Positions 53,095 through 61,827 are shown, counted from the first letter of the stretch. The stretch is 64,000 nt of DNA from Sporichthya polymorpha DSM 43042 (GCF_000384115.1 NZ_KB913029.1:4563057-4627056); one strand, 5' to 3'. Notes: generated from the letters alone by a model not told the origin. Numbers and translations are program-made.

Positions 53095-53412
53095 GTGTCG
53101 CGTTACCGCCGGAAGCAGGCCCAGGAGGTCTTCGAGGTCTCCGGCGTGCGGTCGGGCCTGACCGACGACGTCCGGGCGCGGACGCGCAAGTACGCCATCT
53201 CGATGGGCGTCCGCACCGTGTGCTTCCTCGGCGCGATCGTCACCGAGGGCCTGCTGCGGTGGTCGCTGTTCGTCGCGGCGATCGTGCTCCCCTACATCGC
53301 CGTCGTGGTCGCGAACGGCGGCCGGGAGCCCACCCGCCACAACCCGCCGCCCGCGGTCCAATTACCACTTCGGACCCAATTGCCCCCGGCGCAACGCGAG
53401 GAGCCCTCGTGA
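53095..53412 (+). CDS. DUF3099 membrane protein
   Basis: This 105-residue protein has a basic N-terminus (SRYRRKQAQEVFEVSGVRSGLTDDVRARTRKYAISMGVRTVCFLGAIV) and two membrane helices (about 38-57 and 60-75), then a Pro/Gln-rich tail. This matches the actinobacterial DUF3099 family of unknown function. The GTG at 53095 is chosen because the family begins here. In actinobacteria this gene often lies near moaA, and moaA is the convergent neighbour here. Confidence 0.82.
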   Translation: MSRYRRKQAQEVFEVSGVRSGLTDDVRARTRKYAISMGVRTVCFLGAIVTEGLLRWSLFVAAIVLPYIAVVVANGGREPTRHNPPPAVQLPLRTQLPPAQREEPS

Positions 53413-53502
53413 CTTTGGGGAAACGCCCAGCTGAGCCCGCTAAACGCGTGTAATACTCGCGTCACGCCCGTTGAACGACACCTTGTTCCGGGCCCCCGGG
53501 AC

Positions 53503-53542
53503 GCGAACCGGGGCGGCTTCCCCCGTGGCCGCCCCGGTTCGC
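53503..53542. terminator. 15-bp perfect hairpin between DUF3099 and moaA genes
   Basis: GCGAACCGGGGCGGC (53503-53517) pairs perfectly with GCCGCCCCGGTTCGC (53528-53542) with a 10-base loop. Both flanking genes converge on it, so it probably terminates both. T-runs are absent. Confidence 0.7.
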
Positions 53543-53607
53543 TCGTGTCCGGCCTCTCTCGCCCGGTTGCCCCGCTTCGGCCCGGCTCCGGACCTCACAA
53601 CAAGCCG

Positions 53608-54603
53608 TCAGCCGCCGATCGCCGACATCGGGCGGTCGGGCTGGAGGAACGTCGGGTCGTCGATGCCGTGGCCGGCCTTCTTGCCCCGCATCGCGACCTG
53701 CCAGCGGACCGCGAGCTCGGCGTCGGTGGCGCCGGCGCGCATCGCGTCGCGCAGGTTCGACTCCTCGCGGGCGAACAGGCAGTTGCGGACCTGACCGTCG
53801 GCGGTGAGGCGGACGCGGTCGCAGTCCCCGCAGAACGGCCGGGTGACGCTGGCGATGATGCCGACCGTCGCCGGGCCGCCGTCGACGTACCAGCGCTCGG
53901 CCGGGGCCGAGCCGCGGACACTCGAAGGCTCCGGCGTCAGGTCGAAGCGGCGCTGCAGCTTCTCCAGGATCTCGTCGGCGGTGATCATGTCCGCGCGGTT
54001 CCAGCCGTGCTGGGCGTCGAGCGGCATCTGCTCGATGAAGCGCAGCTCGTAGCCGCGGTCGAGGCAGAACTGCAGCAGGTCCTCCGGGTGCTCGTCGTTC
54101 TGGCCCCGCATGAGGACGGCGTTCACCTTGACCGGCACCAGGCCGGCGTCGCGCGCCGCGGCCAGGCCGCGCTCGACGTCGTGCCAGCGGTCGCGGCGGG
54201 TCAGCTTGTGGAACAGCTCGGGGTCGACGGTGTCGAGCGAGATGTTCACGCGGTCCAGGCCCGCGTCCTTCAGCGGCTGCGCGAGGCGCTCCATGCCGAG
54301 GCCGTTGCTGGTGACGGACATCTTGGGGCGCGGGTCGAGCTTCGCGACCTCGGAGACGATGCCGACGAAACCGTTGCGGACGAGGGGCTCGCCGCCGGTG
54401 AAGCGGACCTCCTCCACGCCGAGCTTCGTGACGGCGATGCGGATGAGCCGGACGATTTCCTCGTCGGTGAGCAGCTGCGGCTTGGGCAGCCAGTCGAGGC
54501 CTTCGGCCGGCATGCAGTACGTGCACCGCAGATTGCACTTGTCCGTCAGGGACACGCGCAGATCCGTGGCCACGCGGCCGTAGGTGTCAGCCAGCTTGAG
54601 CAA
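53608..54603 (-). CDS. moaA: GTP 3',8-cyclase (molybdenum cofactor synthesis, radical SAM)
   Basis: This 331-residue radical-SAM enzyme starts molybdopterin synthesis from GTP. The first cluster motif is KCNLRCTYC. The substrate-side second cluster cysteines lie in FCGDCDRVRLTADGQVRNCLF, and the C-terminal Gly-Gly required for activity is present (SAIGG). Motifs FTGGEPLVR and ISLDTVDPELF confirm the fold. A TTG at 54603 is taken as start; no ATG or GTG fits. No other moa genes lie in the window. A 19-bp palindrome lies upstream at 54649. Confidence 0.94.
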   Translation of the reverse strand: MLKLADTYGRVATDLRVSLTDKCNLRCTYCMPAEGLDWLPKPQLLTDEEIVRLIRIAVTKLGVEEVRFTGGEPLVRNGFVGIVSEVAKLDPRPKMSVTSNGLGMERLAQPLKDAGLDRVNISLDTVDPELFHKLTRRDRWHDVERGLAAARDAGLVPVKVNAVLMRGQNDEHPEDLLQFCLDRGYELRFIEQMPLDAQHGWNRADMITADEILEKLQRRFDLTPEPSSVRGSAPAERWYVDGGPATVGIIASVTRPFCGDCDRVRLTADGQVRNCLFAREESNLRDAMRAGATDAELAVRWQVAMRGKKAGHGIDDPTFLQPDRPMSAIGG

Positions 54604-54904
54604 GGGGACTCCCAGCGATTGATCCGGGCGGGGACCAGTCGTTTCAGAGTAGTCCGGACCGGACTACCGGGCAGCCTTTTCGCCCGGCTGACCTGCGGGA
54701 AGGACGTCCGGGTGTCCGAAATGCCGGGATCGTCGCCCGCATCTGCGACGCAAGGTCCGGTACAGCACCTCGCATTCCCGACGGCAGCGTGCGGAGCGGC
54801 TGTGGTGCTTGGTCGCGGAGCCAAAGTTTGCCGGAACCTCCTGCCGACCCCCGCCGAAAGATGACCCCGCGGGGCCCCGGCGGGCGGCTGGCTACGGTGA
54901 GGCG
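54604..54904. other. Divergent intergenic region between moaA and the SURF1 gene
   Basis: This 301-base region must hold promoters for both genes. Apart from the 19-bp palindrome at 54649-54667, I see no clear conserved RNA such as a Moco riboswitch and no convincing small gene. Several open frames run through it, but none has a ribosome site or protein-like composition. Confidence 0.5.
54649..54667. promoter_or_regulatory. 19-bp perfect palindrome upstream of moaA (candidate operator)
   Basis: GTAGTCCGGACCGGACTAC reads the same on both strands around a single central base (9-bp arms). It is 46-64 bases upstream of the moaA start codon, a typical operator distance. The repressor is unknown. 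Confidence 0.5.
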
Positions 54905-55690
54905 GTGTCGCGCACCGGGTACCGCTTCCTGCTGACGCCGCGCTGGATCGCGCTGGCGCTCGTCGCGGCGCTGACCGTGCCCGGGTGCCTGTTCCTCGCC
55001 GGGTGGCAGTTCGGCCGCCTCCACGACGCCGAGCAGCAGAACTCCCTGGTGCAGGACAACGCCGAGGCGGCCCCCGTGCCCTTCGGGGAGATCTCCCCCG
55101 TCGGCTCCGGCGTCCGCGCCGAGGACGAGTACCGCGCGGTGACCGTGACGGGCCGGTACGACGTCGAGCACCAGCTCTACGTCCGCAACCGCCCGCGCAA
55201 CGGCCAGCAGGGCTTCCACGTCCTGACCCCGGTCGTCACCGCCGCCGGGCCGGCGGTTCTCGTGGACCGCGGCTGGATCCCGGCGCCGGTGAACGGGGAG
55301 CCGACGCCGCCCGAGACCCCGACGGGGACGGTGACGGTCACCGGTTACCTGCGGCCCAGCGAGTCCCCCAAGCCGGCCGACGACCTCCCGGAGGCGCAGG
55401 TACTGCGCATCGACACCGCGGGCATCGCCGCGGCGCTGCCCTATCCGGTCCACGGCGGCTACCTGCAGCTCGCGACGCAGAAGCCGCCGGTGCCGATCAT
55501 TGCCAACCGGTACTCCCCCGACCCGGGCGAGCTGCCGGGGACGAGCAGCGAACTGTTGCACCGGTCCTACGGCTGGCAGTGGTACGTCTTCGCGATGATC
55601 GGGCCGATCGGCTTCGTGCTGCTCGCCCGCCGCGAGGCCGCGGACCTGCGCGCGGACTCAGCCCGCCAGGAGCGCGGGCAGCACGTCTGA
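54905..55690 (+). CDS. SURF1-family cytochrome c oxidase assembly protein
   Basis: This 261-residue protein has two membrane helices, one near the N-terminus (RWIALALVAALTVPGCLFLAGWQFGRL) and one near the C-terminus (WQWYVFAMIGPIGFVLLARR). A SURF1 loop domain lies between them (VTVTGRYDVEHQLYVRNRPRNGQQGFHVLTPV, VLVDRGWIPA). It helps assemble the haem-copper oxidase. The start GTG at 54905 places the first helix correctly. The last 33 bases overlap the convergent sirtuin gene. Confidence 0.9.
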   Translation: MSRTGYRFLLTPRWIALALVAALTVPGCLFLAGWQFGRLHDAEQQNSLVQDNAEAAPVPFGEISPVGSGVRAEDEYRAVTVTGRYDVEHQLYVRNRPRNGQQGFHVLTPVVTAAGPAVLVDRGWIPAPVNGEPTPPETPTGTVTVTGYLRPSESPKPADDLPEAQVLRIDTAGIAAALPYPVHGGYLQLATQKPPVPIIANRYSPDPGELPGTSSELLHRSYGWQWYVFAMIGPIGFVLLARREAADLRADSARQERGQHV

Positions 55691-56416
55691 GATCTCGTCC
55701 CGCAGCACGGCGGACGCGATCCGGTCGTAGGGCGTGGGCTCGCCGTTGACGACGACGAGCCGCGCGCCGCGCGACACCGCCAGCTCGCAGAGCCCGGCGG
55801 CGGGCTGGACCTGCAGGGAGGTCCCGACCGCGAGGAACAGGTCGCAGTCGGCCGCGGCGCGCACCGCCGCGTCGAGGACGTCGGCCCGCAGCGCCTGCCC
55901 GAACGAGATCGTCGCGGCCTTCTGGATCCCCCCGCAGATCTCGCACGCGGGGTCGGGCTCACCGGCCGCGACCCGCGCCAGCGCCGCCTCCATGGTGGTC
56001 TGCGCGTTGCAGGTCAGGCACTCGACGCCGAAGAGCGTGCCGTGCAGCTCGAGGACCTTCGCCGGGTCCGAGCCGGCTCGCTGATGGAGGCCGTCGATGT
56101 TCTGGGTCAACAGCGCCCGCAGGCGGCCGGAGCGCTCGAGGTCGACCAGCGCGCGGTGCGCGGCGTTCGGCTGCGCGGTCCAGGCCGGGTGGTCGCGCCG
56201 GTTGATCCAGGCCCTCGCCCGCAGATCGGGGTCGCGCACGTACTCGTCGAGGGAGAACATCCGCTGCGCGTCCGGGTTTCGCGTCCAGACGCCCCGGGGT
56301 CCGCGGAAGTCCGGGATCCCGGAGCCGGTCGACACGCCCGCCCCGCTCAGGACGGTGACCCGTTCCGCGCGCTGGAACCAGCCGCGCACCTCGGCGGCAT
56401 CGATCGTCTCTGGCAT
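55658..56416 (-). CDS. Sirtuin-type NAD-dependent protein deacylase
   Basis: This 252-residue Sir2-family enzyme removes acyl groups from lysines with NAD. It has the NAD loop LSGAGVSTGSGIPDFRG, the catalytic region LLTQNIDGLHQRAG with the histidine in LELHGTLF, the zinc cysteines C-x2-C...C-x2-C (ECLTCN and ACEICG) and GTSLQVQPAAGL. It is complete. The ATG at 56416 is used; a GTG directly upstream at 56419 is possible. This cobB-type sirtuin is unrelated to the cobyrinate synthase also called cobB in this window. Confidence 0.93.
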   Translation of the reverse strand: MPETIDAAEVRGWFQRAERVTVLSGAGVSTGSGIPDFRGPRGVWTRNPDAQRMFSLDEYVRDPDLRARAWINRRDHPAWTAQPNAAHRALVDLERSGRLRALLTQNIDGLHQRAGSDPAKVLELHGTLFGVECLTCNAQTTMEAALARVAAGEPDPACEICGGIQKAATISFGQALRADVLDAAVRAAADCDLFLAVGTSLQVQPAAGLCELAVSRGARLVVVNGEPTPYDRIASAVLRDEISDVLPALLAG

Positions 56417-56538
56417 CACGGCCCGACCTTAACGCGATCCGAAACGTGATCACTCTTCGTAATGTTGATCTTGGTGCGACCGGCACCACGCCCGCGCCGG
56501 GTCGTGTGTGACAGGTGTGGTCGGGCAGGATGCGGGCC

Positions 56539-57300
56539 ATGGACCTGGGCTTGGAGGGGCGCGTCTACCTGGTCACCGGCGGGAGCCGGGGGCTGGGTTT
56601 CGCGACGGCGACGGTGCTCGTGTCCGAGGGCGCGCGGGTCGTCCTGGCCGCCCGCGACGAGGCGTCGGTGACCGAGGCTGCCCACAAGCTCGGCCCGGAC
56701 GTGGCCGTGGGCCTCGCGGAGGACCTCGGGAAGCCCGGCACCGCCGAGCGCCTGGTCGCCGCGGCGAACGCCCGGTTCGGGCAGCTGGACGGCGCGTTGA
56801 TCAGCGTCGGCGGCCCGCCCCCGGGGTCCGCGATGGACACCACCGACGAGCAGTGGCGCACCGGCTTCGAGTCGGTCTTCCTCGGCGCGGTCCGGACCGC
56901 GCGCGCCACCGCGAACGGCCTCGGTGACGGCGGTTCGATCTGCTTCGTGCTCTCGGCCTCGGTGCGGGCCCCGATCCCCGGCCTCGCCGTCTCGAACGGG
57001 CTGCGCCCGGGCCTGGGCATGGTCGCCAAGACGATGGCGGACGAGCTCGGCCCCCGCGGCGTGCGCGTGAACGCGCTGCTGCCGGGCCGCATCGCCACCG
57101 ACCGGATCCGCGACCTCGACACTCTCGCCGGCGTCGACCCGGAGGAGAGCCGCGCCCGCCACAGCGCGGCGATCCCGTTGCGCCGCTACGGCGAACCGAT
57201 GGAGTTCGGCCGGGCCGCCGCGTTCCTGCTGAGCCCAGCGGCGTCCTACCTGACCGGCGTCATGCTGCCGGTCGACGGTGGAGCGCTGCGCTCTCTGTAG
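56539..57300 (+). CDS. SDR-fold oxidoreductase with lost catalytic Tyr/Lys
   Basis: This 253-residue Rossmann protein has the cofactor loop VTGGSRGLGFATA and the FabG-like C-terminal end SYLTGVMLPVDGGAL. Aligned with FabG in this window, the NYAASK motif is replaced by AVSNGLR, so the catalytic tyrosine and lysine are Ser and Arg. The segment ISVGGPPPGS is typical of a sub-group of such proteins. It may bind NAD(P) without normal dehydrogenase chemistry. The ATG at 56539 has AGG 9 bases before it; ATG 56530 is an alternative. Its end overlaps the convergent gene by 41 bases. Confidence 0.85.
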   Translation: MDLGLEGRVYLVTGGSRGLGFATATVLVSEGARVVLAARDEASVTEAAHKLGPDVAVGLAEDLGKPGTAERLVAAANARFGQLDGALISVGGPPPGSAMDTTDEQWRTGFESVFLGAVRTARATANGLGDGGSICFVLSASVRAPIPGLAVSNGLRPGLGMVAKTMADELGPRGVRVNALLPGRIATDRIRDLDTLAGVDPEESRARHSAAIPLRRYGEPMEFGRAAAFLLSPAASYLTGVMLPVDGGALRSL

Positions 57301-57784
57301 AACTCCCGGTAGAGCTCCCGGTCGAGCTCCCCGTCGCGGCCAGCAGGGCCAGCGCGTCGGCGACCGACACGACGGGTACCCCGGCGGTGCGCGCGGTGAT
57401 CACGGGGCCGTCGACGGCCCCGGGGACGTCGAGCCAGCCGTCGAGCACCACGACGAGGTCGGCCGCGGCCCGCGCAGCGGCGTCCGCGGCGCGGCCGGCA
57501 CGCAGTTCCTCGATGTCGGTCTCGGCGCCGCACCACCAGGGCGCCTCGGCGGGGCTGGTCACGGCGGCGCCCGCGGCGCGCAGGGCGGCCGCGGCGACGA
57601 CGAAGGCGTCCGCGGGCCGGGCGTCGATCAGCCCGAGGTCGAGCAGCGTCGCGGCCAGGGCCGCGGAGCCGTCCGGGTCGAGGCAGGTCCGGGGCCCGGC
57701 GAGGTAGACGCGCGGAGCCGCGTCACCCCACGTGACGCCGCGATCACCCGTCAGGTCCGGTCCGGCCGCCGGGAATGTCCGCAT
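57260..57784 (-). CDS. Nucleoside 2-deoxyribosyltransferase-like protein
   Basis: This protein of about 174 residues starts with RVYLAGPRTCLDPDG, the N-terminal strand and loop of the nucleoside 2-deoxyribosyltransferase / DUF4406 fold. A Rossmann-like region ending DLVVVLDGWLD and GVPVVSVADALALL follows. The C-terminus is a low-complexity GSST repeat (about 155-168), encoded by a 12-bp tandem repeat. The expected catalytic Glu and Tyr are not obvious, so enzymatic activity is uncertain. The ATG at 57784 has AGGAGG upstream. Its tail overlaps the SDR gene. Confidence 0.65.
   Translation of the reverse strand: MRTFPAAGPDLTGDRGVTWGDAAPRVYLAGPRTCLDPDGSAALAATLLDLGLIDARPADAFVVAAAALRAAGAAVTSPAEAPWWCGAETDIEELRAGRAADAAARAAADLVVVLDGWLDVPGAVDGPVITARTAGVPVVSVADALALLAATGSSTGSSTGSSTESAALHRRPAA
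57298..57333. repeat. Three copies of a 12-bp tandem repeat
   Basis: TAGAACTCCCGG, TAGAGCTCCCGG and TCGAGCTCCCCG follow each other directly. On the minus strand they encode GSST-type repeats at the C-terminus of the deoxyribosyltransferase-like protein. They begin exactly at the stop codon of the convergent SDR gene. Confidence 0.75.
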
Positions 57785-57832
57785 GCGCACCTCCTCGTCC
57801 CCCGGATATCGCGGGACGAGGGTGCGACGTTT

Positions 57833-57862
57833 CGCTCTCGCTCACCCGTCCGGGTGAGAGCG
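57833..57862 (-). terminator. Hairpin after the 160-residue hypothetical gene
   Basis: CTCACCCG (57841-57848) pairs with CGGGTGAG (57851-57858) around a tight 2-base loop. CGCT/AGCG extends the stem after a 4-base bulge on one side. It lies 18 bases after the stop of the minus-strand hypothetical gene. Confidence 0.5.
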
Positions 57863-57880
57863 CTGCGTAACTGTCTGTGT

Positions 57881-58363
57881 CTAGCTCTGCACGAGCGCGC
57901 GCAGCGGAACGGCCGGAGTGCCGCAGCGCTGGGCCTGCGCCAGGATGTTGGCGTCGTTCTCGTAGTGCCCGGTCAGCACGAGCAGGTCGGCGGCGCGGAC
58001 CTCGGCGTCGGTCGGCAGGCCGGCGGAGGCGGGCTCGTCGAACTCGGTCGGTGCGATGTCCTCGAGGACGACCACGATGCCGGCGGCCCACATCGCCTCG
58101 ACGGCGGAGACCCACTGCAGGTCGTTCTCCAGGCCCACGACGTGGACCTTGATGCGCCGGAAGATCGAGCCGTAGATGACGGCGGCGACGCGCTCGGCGT
58201 CGCGGACGCCCGCGTAGACCAGTCGGGCGGCGCGCAGCTCACGGGAGGCGTCGGTCTCCTCGGAGAGCCGCGATCGGCTCCACGACGGATCGGGTGCCTC
58301 ACCCTCGGTCGAGAACGCCTCCCACGGCGACCCGGCCCCGTACTCGCGCTCGAACTCCGACAT
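57881..58363 (-). CDS. Hypothetical cytosolic protein with Rossmann-like pattern
   Basis: I do not recognize this 160-residue protein. The N-terminal 40 residues are polar and acidic. The remainder alternates hydrophobic strands and helices (VHVVGLENDLQWVSAVEAMWAAGIVVVLEDIA, DLLVLTGHYENDANILAQAQRCGTPAVPLRAL), like a nucleotide- or sugar-binding alpha/beta fold. The ATG at 58363 follows GGGGGAG; an ATG at 58375 is a weaker alternative. Its neighbour, the deoxyribosyltransferase-like protein, has a comparable layout and the same strand, so they may be functionally linked. Confidence 0.6.
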   Translation of the reverse strand: MSEFEREYGAGSPWEAFSTEGEAPDPSWSRSRLSEETDASRELRAARLVYAGVRDAERVAAVIYGSIFRRIKVHVVGLENDLQWVSAVEAMWAAGIVVVLEDIAPTEFDEPASAGLPTDAEVRAADLLVLTGHYENDANILAQAQRCGTPAVPLRALVQS

Positions 58364-58531
58364 CGTCTCCCCCATGGCGTTGCATTTCCCGTTCGGGACC
58401 AGCGCCGGCCCGATCGGTTCTGCGCTATGACGCAGTGGGGTTCCCCGCGGACTCCGGAAGCCGCGAAACCATACGTTCGGATGATCTTCCGTTGATCCGT
58501 TCGAGACGGCACACCGCGCAAACCGGACGAA

Positions 58532-60385
58532 TCAGACCGGCGCGAACTGGGTCCGGTACAGCTCCGCGTACAGCGCGTCGGCGGCCAGCAGATCGCTGTG
58601 CCGGCCCCGTTCGACGATCCGGCCGGCCTCGATGACGAGGATCTGGTCCGCGGCGCGGATCGTGGAGAGCCGGTGCGCGATGACGATCGAGGTCCGCCCC
58701 GCGAGCGCGTGGGCGAGGGCCCGCTGAACGGCCGCTTCGGACTCGCTGTCCAGGTGCGCGGTCGCCTCGTCGAGGACGACGACCGAGGGCGCCTTGATCA
58801 TGAGTCGCGCCAGCGCCAGGCGCTGCTTCTCCCCGCCGGAGAGGCGGTAGCCCCGATCACCGACGACGGTGTCGAGCCCGCGCGGCAGGGACTCGATCAG
58901 GTCGAGGATCTGCGCGTCCCGGCAGGCGGCGAGCATCTCCTCCTCCGTGACGCCCGGCCGCGCGTAGCCCAGGTTGTTGCGGATCGTGTCGTGGAACAGG
59001 TGCGCGTCCTGGGTGACGACCCCGACCGTCGCGTGCAGTGAGGCCGTCGTCACGTCGCGTACGTCGTTCTCCCCGATGCGGACGCTGCCGGCGGTCACGT
59101 CGTACATGCGAGCCACGAGGTGAGAGATCGTCGTCTTCCCGGCGCCGGACGGGCCGACGAGCGCCACGAGCTGCCCGGGCTCGGCGCGGAACGAGACGTC
59201 GAACAGGACCTGCTCCGACGGACCCCGCTCCCGGATCGCGATCGCCTCCAACGACGCCAATGACACCTCGTCAGCTGACGGGTAGCGGAAGTCGACGGAG
59301 TCGAACTCCACCGCAACCGGGCCGGCCGGGATCTCCGTCGCGTCCGGCTTCTGGTCGATGGAGGGTTTCAGGTCGAGGACCTCGAAGACCCGGTCGAAGG
59401 AGACCAGCGCCGACGCGACGTCGACGCGGACGTTCGCCAGCGCGGTCAACGGCCCGTAGAGCCGGCTCAGGAGCGCGGTGAGCGCGAGCAGCGTCCCGAC
59501 CGACAGGTCGCCGGAGATCGCGAGTTGGCCGCCGACGCCGTAGACGACCGCGGTCGCCAGCGAGGTGACGAGGACCATCGACGCGAAGAAGAACCGGTTG
59601 GCCATCGCGATGCGGATGCCGATCTGCCGGACCTCCGCCGCCGCCGCGTTGAACCGCTCGGACTCCTCGTCCGGCCGGCCGAACAGCTTCACGAGCAGCG
59701 CGCCGGAGACGTTGAACCGCTCCGCCATCGTCGTGTTCATGTCGGCGTTGTGGTCCATCGACTCGCGCGTGAGCTCCTGGAGCCGCCGGCCCACGTACTT
59801 CGCGGGGACGACGAACACCGGCAGCATCGCCAGCGCGAGCAGCGTCACCTGCCAGGAGAGGTAGAGCATCGCGATGCTCACCATCACCAGGCTGACCGAG
59901 TTCGCCACGACCCCCGACAGCGTCGACGTGAACGCTGTCTGCGCCCCGAGCACGTCGCTGTTCAGCCGCGAGATCAGCGCCCCGGTCTGGGTCCGCGTGA
60001 AGAACGCCACCGGCATCCGCTGCACGTGCGCGTAGACCGTCGTCCGGAGGTCGTAGATCAGCCCCTCACCGATCCGCGCCGAGTACCACCGCTGCAGCAG
60101 CGTCAGGATCGCGTCCGCCACCGCGATCCCGGCGACGACGAACGCGAACGTCGTGACCACACCCCGGTCCCCCGGGATCACCCCGTCGTCGATGATCTTC
60201 TTCAGCAGCAGCGGCGTCGCCACGATCAAGAGCGAGTCGAGGACGACGAGTGTGAGAAACCAGCTGATCCAGCCCCGGTACGGCCGCGCGTAAGCCAGGA
60301 TCCGCCGCGCCGTCCCCCGGGCCGCCTTCCCGGGCTTGACCTTCGTGTAGGCCCGGTACGTCGACCACGGGGATTGGTAGGTCAC
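58532..60385 (-). CDS. ABC exporter half-transporter (fused permease and ATPase)
   Basis: This 617-residue ABCB-type protein has six membrane helices in residues about 35-330. The C-terminal ATPase has Walker A GPSGAGKTT, signature LSGGEKQRLALARL, Walker B VVVLDEATAHLD and switch His IVIAHRLSTI. The complete motifs indicate a homodimeric exporter of lipids, drugs or peptides. The GTG start has AGGAG upstream. The downstream side has no partner gene. The substrate is unknown. Confidence 0.92.
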   Translation of the reverse strand: MTYQSPWSTYRAYTKVKPGKAARGTARRILAYARPYRGWISWFLTLVVLDSLLIVATPLLLKKIIDDGVIPGDRGVVTTFAFVVAGIAVADAILTLLQRWYSARIGEGLIYDLRTTVYAHVQRMPVAFFTRTQTGALISRLNSDVLGAQTAFTSTLSGVVANSVSLVMVSIAMLYLSWQVTLLALAMLPVFVVPAKYVGRRLQELTRESMDHNADMNTTMAERFNVSGALLVKLFGRPDEESERFNAAAAEVRQIGIRIAMANRFFFASMVLVTSLATAVVYGVGGQLAISGDLSVGTLLALTALLSRLYGPLTALANVRVDVASALVSFDRVFEVLDLKPSIDQKPDATEIPAGPVAVEFDSVDFRYPSADEVSLASLEAIAIRERGPSEQVLFDVSFRAEPGQLVALVGPSGAGKTTISHLVARMYDVTAGSVRIGENDVRDVTTASLHATVGVVTQDAHLFHDTIRNNLGYARPGVTEEEMLAACRDAQILDLIESLPRGLDTVVGDRGYRLSGGEKQRLALARLMIKAPSVVVLDEATAHLDSESEAAVQRALAHALAGRTSIVIAHRLSTIRAADQILVIEAGRIVERGRHSDLLAADALYAELYRTQFAPV

Positions 60386-60449
60386 GGTGCTCCTGGTGTT
60401 CCGCTACTCCGTCTGCCCATCGAGATTAGACGGCCCCGCGCCGCCCTGC

Positions 60450-60517
60450 GTCGTGCTGTGGTGGGGGCGGGCCGGGACGACTCCGCCGTCGTGCCGTGGT
60501 GGGCGCGGGCCGGGACG
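60450..60517. repeat. Direct repeat, two 30-bp copies 38 bases apart
   Basis: Copies at 60450-60479 and 60488-60517 begin GTCGTGC and end GGGCCGGGACG, differing at two positions. They lie in the noncoding gap between the ABC exporter and the DUF222/HNH pseudogene. This may be a duplicated remnant or a recombination scar. Confidence 0.8.
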
Positions 60518-60613
60518 CCTCGTCCCTGCATTGGAGACGACATCTCCACCAAACCGTTGCCACCGTGAGTCCTCGTCAGAACCACGATGTCATAGGGGTT
60601 TCTGGGGCTCGCG

Positions 60614-61808
60614 GTGCTGGAGAAGACTGTCAGTGGCGGGTGCTGGGATACCGGTGTGGGAGCGGAACTGCTGGACTCGCTCGCCGCCTTCGAGGCGGCG
60701 CAGGCCGACCTGGCCAAGCGGGTCCAGGACGCGGCCTGGCAGCTGTCCGACGCCGAGGGCGTCGAGCTCACCCGACGCCTGCACGCGGTCACCTCCAAGG
60801 CCCAAGGGCTCGGGGTGCGGATGATCCGCGAACTCGACACCCGCGGCGTTCCCGCCACGACGGGCGCCCCCTCGCTGCGCGCGTTCGTCTCCGGCGCCCT
60901 GCGGCTCTCACCCCGCGAAGCGGGGCGGCTCACCCGTCTGGCCGCAACCCTGGGCCAGGACTGCTCGGCCACCGCCACCGCGCTGGCCGACGGGGCGGTG
61001 AACTTCGAACAAGCCGGCGCGATCGCCAAGGTCGTGCGCGGCCTGCCCTCGATCGCGACCGCCGAGCAGCGCACCTGGGCCGAGGAGTTCCTGCTCGAGC
61101 AGGCCAAGGTGCTCAACGCCGAGGACCTGGGCCTGCTCTCCAAGCGCATCGACGACGCCATCGACCCCGACGGCAACCTCCCCCGGGACAAGGTCGCCGC
61201 CGAACGCCGGGCCGCGAACATCCGCAACCACCATGACCGCGCAGAGACCGACCGTAACCACACACCCAGCATGGCAAGGGGACGGCACCCAGACCCTGAC
61301 CTGGCGCGACACCGACGAGGTCATCGCCGAACTCAAGGCCGCGATGACCGCCCTGGACGCACCCCGCCCCGACGAGAACGGCGACCCCGACCCGCGCACC
61401 CCGCAGATCCGCCGCGCCGACGCCATGCGCGAGATCGTCCACCAAGCCGTCCGCCACGGCGCCATGCCCACCGCCCACGGCGAACGGCCCCGCGTGGTCA
61501 TCACCGCCACCGCCGAGACTCTGCGCAACGGCTGATGACCGCCGAGGGCGCCCCGCTCAAACTCGGCCGCCGCCGCCGCACCATCTCCCCCGCGCAATGG
61601 ATCGCGATCTGCGTCCGCGACACCGGCTGCGTCTTCCCCGGCTGCACCCGCCCCGCGGCCTACTGCGAAGGCCACCACCTCCAACACTGGGGCGAGCACG
61701 GCTTCACCGACGAGGACAACCTCGCCCTGCTCTGCCGCTGGCACCACGACCTCATCCACCAGCCGCACCCCCGTCCGCAACACCTACTGGGACGTCCTAC
61801 GGCTCTGA
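60614..61808 (+). pseudogene. Broken DUF222/HNH endonuclease gene (13E12 family)
   Basis: Three parts of one gene occur in two frames. The first (60614 to about 61220) encodes the DUF222 helices, ending VAAERRAANIRNH. The second (from about 61233 to 61535, other frame) encodes ELKAAMTALDAP and VVITATAETLRNG. The third (about 61541-61780, first frame again) encodes the HNH nuclease part RDTGCVFPGCTRPAAYCEGHHLQHW and LCRWHHDLIHQ. A further frame change would lead to a stop at 61806. Stretches normally between these parts are missing. The DUF222/13E12 family is a scattered, often multicopy actinobacterial element. The likely original start is GTG 60614 or a GTG about 40 bases later. Confidence 0.85.
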
Positions 61809-61827
61809 CGGCGATCAGTGCGGGGAA

